64,000 bases of DNA from Chiridota heheva (taxonomy: Eukaryota; Echinodermata; Holothuroidea; Apodida; Chiridotidae): NCBI GenBank assembly GCA_020152595.1, contig JAIGNY010002788.1, forward strand, positions 805,001 to 869,000. Direction: 5' to 3'. Shown here piece after piece: positions 12,256 through 64,000 of the stretch. A program made the position numbers and the translations under genes. The notes under the pieces were generated by a model that saw nothing but the letters and a program-made list of their open reading frames with translations, did no database searches and was not told the origin of the DNA. Numbering within the stretch: position 1 is the stretch's first letter; each line of letters opens with the position of its first letter.

Positions 12256-14058
12256 GTCAAATTCAAATAAATTTTGATAGTGTGCAACACTGCAATTGTC
12301 GCATTTTTAAACGAACGCGCAGTGTGATTTTTGTTGTATCTGTGTTTGTTTTGGCGTCTCCAATTTTCAAGTTGTACGCGCGAGTTTGCAACATTAGTTG
12401 CAACGCTATCATCCTGTGCATAAGGCACTAAATTTCTTCAATAGAATTGACCATTTTTACCCTTTTTTACAGAGAATTTAGAAAATTTATCAAAACGTAA
12501 CTTAAAATAGGTTGTTCAGCTAATATGTCTGTATGGTACATTAGACAAAAGTTAAGGGTGTCAGCACAGGTTGCATTTTACACGAAATGGCTGTTTTTTT
12601 TATATGCATTATGGTACATATCTATGTCCAAATAATTGCTTCTGACGTACAAAATCAATATCAGTTACATGAACTTGCGTCCAAAAATTATGTATAAAAT
12701 TCACCAAAATACTAAATATACAGTAATTGGTTAATCCAATCATTATAAAATAAAAGTTTTATATTACAATTATAAGCGAAATATGATCAAATATCTAAAT
12801 GTTTTACTGTTTATTCCATTTTGTTGTTGTTCCCTATGTGTTGTATGTATTACATTTATAACTAGCTACTGTAGCTGCTAGTATACAGTACGGCCCTGTA
12901 CTTGGGCACAACAATTTTTGTGCAATGCTTGTTATTTATACTGTACATGCACTGCATGTACTTTTATGTCATGTGTCTATGGTGTATTAGCGGCGGACAT
13001 GACAGTTGTTGATTAGATAATGGAATAATATGGATATTATTTTCAATTTGCTTATGTTTACTGACATCGGTATTCTTAAAACTTGTTATGTGATAAGGAT
13101 CATTTTTTGGGATGTAAATCTGCTAGGCCAAAAGTAATATTACTCTTTAATTTCCTAGGATCGTTAGTAAGACCTAGTACAGTAATACTAGAGCTCTATT
13201 TACGCCTACAATTTTGAAACTTACGACCAAAAATTGAAGTCCTGGCGTATAAATACAAAATACTGTAATGAAAGTTACGACCATTTTTGGGGGGGGGGAA
13301 CCCAAACTTTGGGTGTCAGTGTTAATTTTCAAGCCACAAAATCAAAGAAAAATATATGACTTTCGGGAATGTGATGTTTATGCAGCTATTCTGATTTTAG
13401 TGGTTTCTACACGATATCAAATGAGACAGAAATTTAAACTTGAATATCTCCTTGACAGAATAAGATTTTTGAATACTTTCTTTACAATTTATTTCTTTGA
13501 AGCCATCTTTCATATATTATGAACTATAGTATTATTATTCTCTTTAAATAAATAGAAATAAGACTTTGAAACACTCTCCTCCCCATTTTGTTTCTTTGAT
13601 TATCCTCTTGAAATGTAAGATTGTCTTGCTGGATCATATCCTTTCAAACATTTTCATTTATTTTAGATTGGAGGTGCTACTAAGACCCCAAACCTTATTT
13701 ACTCGCAAATTATGGCATTAGACTTAAAAATGCATAAACATAACAAAATATAGAACTGTGTCCAATCTAACATCAAACCTTATTTACTTGCAAATTATGG
13801 CATTAGACTTAGAAATAAATAAACAAAAGAAAATATAGAACTGTGTCCAATCTTACATCACAAATTTGCACGTAAGACTTAAACATTAAAAAAGATGTAA
13901 TTTTGGTGGGAATTTGAGCTATTTTCATGATTTCTGATAGGTTTTAAATGAGTATATTGTTGCCTTTGTCTATTAATATTTTTTTCAAATGAAAGACAAT
14001 ATTGTAAAAAAAGAAGAAACATGGCATAATGAGATGCTCTGAGGGGTTATAAAGGTAG
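12256..14058. other. Noncoding stretch upstream of Sos
   Basis: A+T-rich without recognised genes. It contains a G-run at about 13290 and the tandem duplication at 13689-13858. Confidence 0.5.
13689..13858. repeat. Two-copy tandem duplication of about 82 bases
   Basis: The block AACCTTATTTACT.GCAAATT through ATAGAACTGTGTCCAATCT occurs twice in a row with few differences, indicating a recent local duplication. Confidence 0.8.
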
Positions 14059-14068
14059 GTTTGCTAAT

Positions 14069-14298
14069 GGCTGTTGTTAAATACCAAGCGTTTCAGTTCA
14101 TAAATCTGAAGATTTGCCCAAGCATTTTAGTCCAAGTATACCCTAACCTAACCTAATCTAAACCTACTGTAACTATAACCTATGAAAATGAATAATTAAT
14201 CATAGATGATTAGTAATTAGTTCTTATACATTTCTATGTTCTAACCTGACAGAACTAAAACGCTTGTGAACCAAAACGCTTGGTATCTAACAATGGCA
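14069..14298. mobile_element. 230-bp MITE with 10-bp target duplication, just upstream of Sos
   Basis: Inverted ends: GGCTGTTGTTAAATACCAAG, then CGTTT at the left; the complement of the right end reads TGCCATTGTTAGATACCAAG, then CGTTT. Both sides are flanked by the identical direct repeat GTTTGCTAAT (14059-14068 and 14299-14308). A 9-10 bp target duplication fits Mutator-like elements. It has no coding capacity and contains a CCTAACCTAACCTAA stretch at about 14144. It ends 227 bases before the Sos ATG. Confidence 0.75.
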
Positions 14299-14492
14299 GT
14301 TTGCTAATCTTGTAATCAGAATTATAGTTTGGACTTTGTTGATCATAATATTTTTGATATAAATGATGATTATGTGAAAATATGGCTTCATATTTGTCTA
14401 CAAATGTTACTCAGGTGGCAATTAATCAATCTCACCAGAATAAAATGAGACGTTTTGAGTTTATTTTTCTGCCTATTTAATTTATTCTGTAG

Positions 14493-14524
14493 ATTTCCCA
14501 CATCTCATATGACACAAACCTGAC
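14493..14524 (+). other. Probable 5' UTR segment of Sos after an upstream splice acceptor
   Basis: A pyrimidine-rich stretch ending in TTCTGTAG (AG at 14491-14492) looks like a splice acceptor. It suggests that the first coding exon begins at 14493 and that a noncoding leader exon lies upstream. An in-frame TGA at 14510-14512 means the ATG at 14525 is the first usable in-frame start. No leader exon could be identified from sequence alone, so transcription could instead start directly upstream. Confidence 0.45.
14509..14523 (+). promoter_or_regulatory. Four-codon upstream ORF ending one base before the Sos start
   Basis: ATG ACA CAA ACC TGA (Met-Thr-Gln-Thr-stop) ends at 14523 and the Sos ATG begins at 14525. 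The uATG context (C at -3) is weak, whereas the main start has G at -3 and G at +4. If it is in the mature mRNA, leaky scanning or reinitiation could tune Sos translation. That role is inferred; only the ORF is seen. Confidence 0.4.
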
Positions 14525-60904
<46,380 letters not shown>

Positions 60905-61544
60905 GTAAGTGCAGTATAAAGACATGAAGTCTCCTAGGAAAAGTTTAAAGACACCCACTCCTTTCAATAAATCCATCACTAACCCTACTTTAACCATCGG
61001 GAGCTTACCAAACAAATCACAAAGGTAAATCTAGAATTGACGACACAAATTTGGTCTCTTTGTAGAACGTCTATTACCCCTTTCAGTGCCTTCATAGAAC
61101 GCTTCCCCAATAACTCTCAAACCTTTCCCATCTTCCATGCATTAACATTGATAACATCATCTTAATACCACCCGCATCCACCTCATTTACTCCTTTCTTA
61201 CCCACTCCTACCACCTTTCTGGCTCTCATACACCTCTCTGCCCTACTTGCAACACTAATCTATTGATCAATCATATCCTCTTAACCTGGCTCTTATACCT
61301 GAACTGCAGATCTCTCCTGTCCTCTTCCACTTCCATTTTTAATCTTTTCAAGAACAATCCCTTCTCCAACATCACCTTCCTCTGCAATTGCAACTTATTT
61401 TACCTGGTCTTATCCTTACTCACACTCCCCCTTTACTATCCTACCATCCTATCCTTCGTTCCCTTTTCTTGCCTCTATTCGTTCCTTTATTACTAAACTT
61501 CACACCATAGGCCTCAAGAGGCCACCTCCACATATTTATTTAAA
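60905..61544 (+). other. Start of Sos intron 10, with a pyrimidine-rich LINE-like fragment
   Basis: Begins with donor GTAAGT. From about 61075 the composition changes to C/T-rich coding-like sequence. One frame gives IYSFLTHS, then CPTCNTNLLINHILLTW, resembling the RNase H-proximal C-terminus of a relative of the LINE that follows. No PH-domain exon is visible. Confidence 0.5.
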
Positions 61545-63553
61545 ACTTTCTTTCACCCAGGCAGTCCCAAGTTTGTATTGGCCACACTCTCTCCAACCCC
61601 TACCCCCAAGAAGAGGGCATCCCCCAAGGCAGCATCTTCTCTCCCACTCTCTTCAACCTGAGCATTAACGACATCACGGACAACCTTGGCCTCATCATCA
61701 AACGTGCCCTCTATGTGTACGACTTCACCATCTTCTACTCTTCCCATAGCTTTCTTCTTGTTGAAAATAGGCTCCAACTTAGCTTCAACCGGCTGCAAGA
61801 CTGGTGCAACAATAATCGCTTAAAATTCTCCAAAGACAAGACAGTCTGCATGTACTTCTGTCATTTCAACAACCTCCACCCCAACTTGAACCTCCTGCTC
61901 AGTGGCAATTGCATCTCTAAAGTCGACCACACTAAGTTCATGGGTTTAAACCAAGACCCCAAGCTCTCCTACAAGCAACACATCACCGACCTGAAACAGA
62001 AATGCAACAGCTCCCTCAACATTATCTGCCTCCTCTCCAACACCACTTGGGGTGCGAACCCCCATGCTCTCCTCAAAATCGTCAGGCTCACCATTCGTGC
62101 CAAGCTCGACTACGGCAATATTGTCTACTGTGCTGCTCACAACTCTTACTTCAACCACATCAACACCATCCAAAATAAAGCCCTCAGGCTCACCTACCAC
62201 CAGCCTTCACGTTGAAGCCAACAAACCCCCTTTTTGCTTAGGTGAAAAAAGCTTGCCTCTCCTACGCTTTTAGAGCCCTCACCAACACCCAGAAGCTTGT
62301 TTACAATCTCATTAGGTACCCCAATTTCTCCACTCTCTTTGATAGGACTAAAACTCTATCCCCTCCTTTCAGCTTCAGATCAAACCAGACCACCTTTATT
62401 TCGGCATCAACCCCATCACTCTTGGCACCTTCTCCTGGCCCACTTTTCCTCCCTGGGCCACCCCCTTCTATCCACCTGCGCCTCCCCACTCATCACAAAA
62501 CCCAAACCCGCCCTAACCTCTTCATCAACCTCCACAACCAAATCAAAGACCAACACTCAGACTACACCTGCATCTATACTTACTTATGGCTCTGAGGAAG
62601 GCGACAAGACAGCTGCTGCTGCCATCAATCAACCTACTCGTCAATCTTTTCGGCCGAGGCCAAGGCATCCTCCTCGCCCTCAACTTTATTGAGTACTCCC
62701 CACTCGGCCACTTTGCCATCTTCTCCGACTCTAAGGCTGTCCTTACTACTTTACTCAATCTTAAATGGGATAACCCCACATCCCACCTCCTCCATAATCT
62801 CCTTTCACCCACCCTCTAAAGGAAAAGTATTCTTTTCTGAATACCCAGCCATGTTGGCATCCCTGGCAATGACAGGGCTGATGCAGCCACTGAGCTTGGC
62901 CTCAACCTCCGCCTACCCTATTTTCCAAAACCCCTTCTGATATCGAACCGCTTATCGCTTCCCTTGGTCGTGACCACTGGCAAACCTCATGGGACTCCCA
63001 AATTAAAAACAAACTCCACATCATCCAGTCCACCATTCCGATCAAACACACTATTTACAACCTCTCCCGTGTCGACAAAGTTCACATTACCCGTCTTAGA
63101 AAAGGTCACACCCACCTCACTCACTCCCACCTCCTTATTGGCTCCCCCAACCCCTCTGCAACAATTGCCATTGCACCCTCACAGTCCATCTCCTTCTCCT
63201 TGCTTGCCCCCTGTACAACCTTCCCAGAACTTCCCTCACTCCCCACAACTCAATGGCCGAACTCTTGCAGAAAAACCCTTCGGATAAAATTATCTCCTTC
63301 CTTCATCATGCTTCCCTCTACAACCATGTTTAGTCCTCCTCTCCCACCCCCCTCTCTCTACTTTTTTTTTTCTTCACCCATGCACTTCCTCTTTCGATCC
63401 CAGCTTTCTGGCTTTTTTAGTTCCCGTGTTTTTCCCAGTCTCCCCGTTTTCTTTTCTTCCTACCTACCTCTGGAATGATCTAACCTCTTAGGTACAATTT
63501 GACCTTCGCTGTTGTGGTGCCGTTAAGCCCTCATCAAACAAACAAACATACTG
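61545..63553 (+). pseudogene. RNase H-bearing non-LTR retrotransposon (I/jockey superfamily), ORF2 C-terminal two thirds
   Basis: In order: an RT palm with YPQEEGIPQGSIFSPTLFN, then RALYVYDFTIFYSS, where the usual YVDD reads YVYD; RT thumb with NRLKFSKDKTVCMYF, DPKLSYKQHITDLKQK and AKLDYGNIVYCAAHNS; a linker; RNase H with TYGSEEGD, then ILLALNFIEYSPLGHFAIFS and DSKAVLTTLL; a C-terminal GHTHLTHSHLLIGS segment; and a 3' UTR ending GTGGTGCCGTTAAGCCCTCA plus CAAACAAACAAA. RT is one open frame (61715-62215); later parts need several frame changes. It is 5'-truncated and inactive. The residues replaced at the RT and RNase H active sites are noted under findings. Confidence 0.9.
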
Positions 63554-64000
63554 TCCTAACTCTTGCATCTTAGATTTGTAACCCCTTGTTGGCACATTTA
63601 ATTCTTGACTGTCGTGGTGCCATTAAACATCAACAAACAACAACAACAACTACCAGTCCCCTTTTGAAAAAACAAGAAGCATTGAAACACTATTTTCGAA
63701 ATCCCTATTACTTAACCTTTTGTACTCCCTACTGTCCTCACCTATACTGCTGTGTGTAATGCACCATTTCTTCTTCATGCATTTCACCATTTCTTCTTTC
63801 TTCTTCTATACATAGTACATTTCGGTATGATTTCACCTTTGTGGCACAATTTGGCTAAAAGGTATTAATGAACTGTTAAATACCACCTTTATCCATCCAT
63901 CATGAATTTACCATAATATTTCCATGCAATTTGTGTAAATTTCCGACTTTTTAGTAGGCTTGGGCGGTACCATGAAAATTCAGCACTGGTACTTTTGTTA
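63554..64000. other. Window end: further LINE tail and possible transposon edge
   Basis: 63560-63655 ends in GTGGTGCCATTAAACATCAA and CAACAACAACAAC, a sister type of LINE 3' terminus. At 63953 TAGTAGGCTTGGGCGGTACC resembles the CTTGGGCGATATATC end at 41754, perhaps the start of another hAT-like element cut by the window edge. No Sos exon. Confidence 0.4.

Noticed and set aside
14144..14162. Telomere-like CCTAACCTAACCTAA stretch as an interstitial telomere
   Set aside because: Only about two and a half imperfect units and located inside a MITE; too short for an interstitial telomeric repeat.
60905..64000. Search for the next Sos exon (PH domain, HIFLFDG-like block)
   Set aside because: No matching segment seen; the region is taken up by LINE-derived sequence, so the exon must be outside the window.

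Overview
This is an A+T-rich, repeat-dense metazoan window. It holds one recognisable host gene, on the + strand: a Son of sevenless (Sos1/Sos2-type) Ras guanine-nucleotide exchange factor. The window covers its first coding exon to the start of its PH domain. Ten coding exons (14525-60904) encode about 448 residues: the N-terminal tandem histone-fold domain, the DH domain, and the linker into PH. All nine introns have GT..AG ends. The last exon ends at a good donor (60905), and no later exon is visible, so the rest of PH and the Ras-acting REM and CDC25 modules must lie beyond the 3' end. The introns are very large (up to 13.2 kb). That, together with the SINEs, CR1-like and RNase H-bearing LINEs and many minisatellites, suggests a marine invertebrate. 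An echinoderm or related deuterostome is my best guess, from general resemblance only.

Layout. 1-14.5 kb is upstream noncoding DNA: a pair of 1.2-kb direct repeats (1.7-2.9 and 6.5-7.7 kb) flanking a CATA/CAGA microsatellite, a decayed LINE, a 2.3-kb terminal-inverted-repeat element (9.9-12.3 kb) and a 230-bp MITE just upstream of the start codon. Intron 1 (14.6-27.8 kb) contains a TTAAAGG-ended MITE, a 1.9-kb 19-bp minisatellite (18.8-20.7 kb), a complete hAT-like element with an 8-bp target duplication (20991-21982), a ~300-bp periodic repeat and two SINEs. Intron 3 (31.4-42.5 kb) has the first member of a ~2-kb duplicated block, a LINE nested inside a MITE, a second LINE and a hairpin MITE. 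Intron 5 has a 73-bp minisatellite. Intron 8 has a 49-bp minisatellite and several tails of one LINE family. Intron 9 carries the second member of the 2-kb block, a LINE remnant and a long TA tract. After the last exon, 61-63.6 kb is a decayed RNase H-type LINE.

The long open frames in 5.3-6.3 kb, 18.9-20.7 kb and 44.3-45.4 kb are products of tandem repeats, not genes. I found no minus-strand host gene, no credible functional tRNA or rRNA gene, and no undescribed multi-gene system. The interest lies in the intron architecture: nested and dateable insertions, a possible alternative DH exon, a four-codon upstream ORF, and in-situ duplicated blocks.
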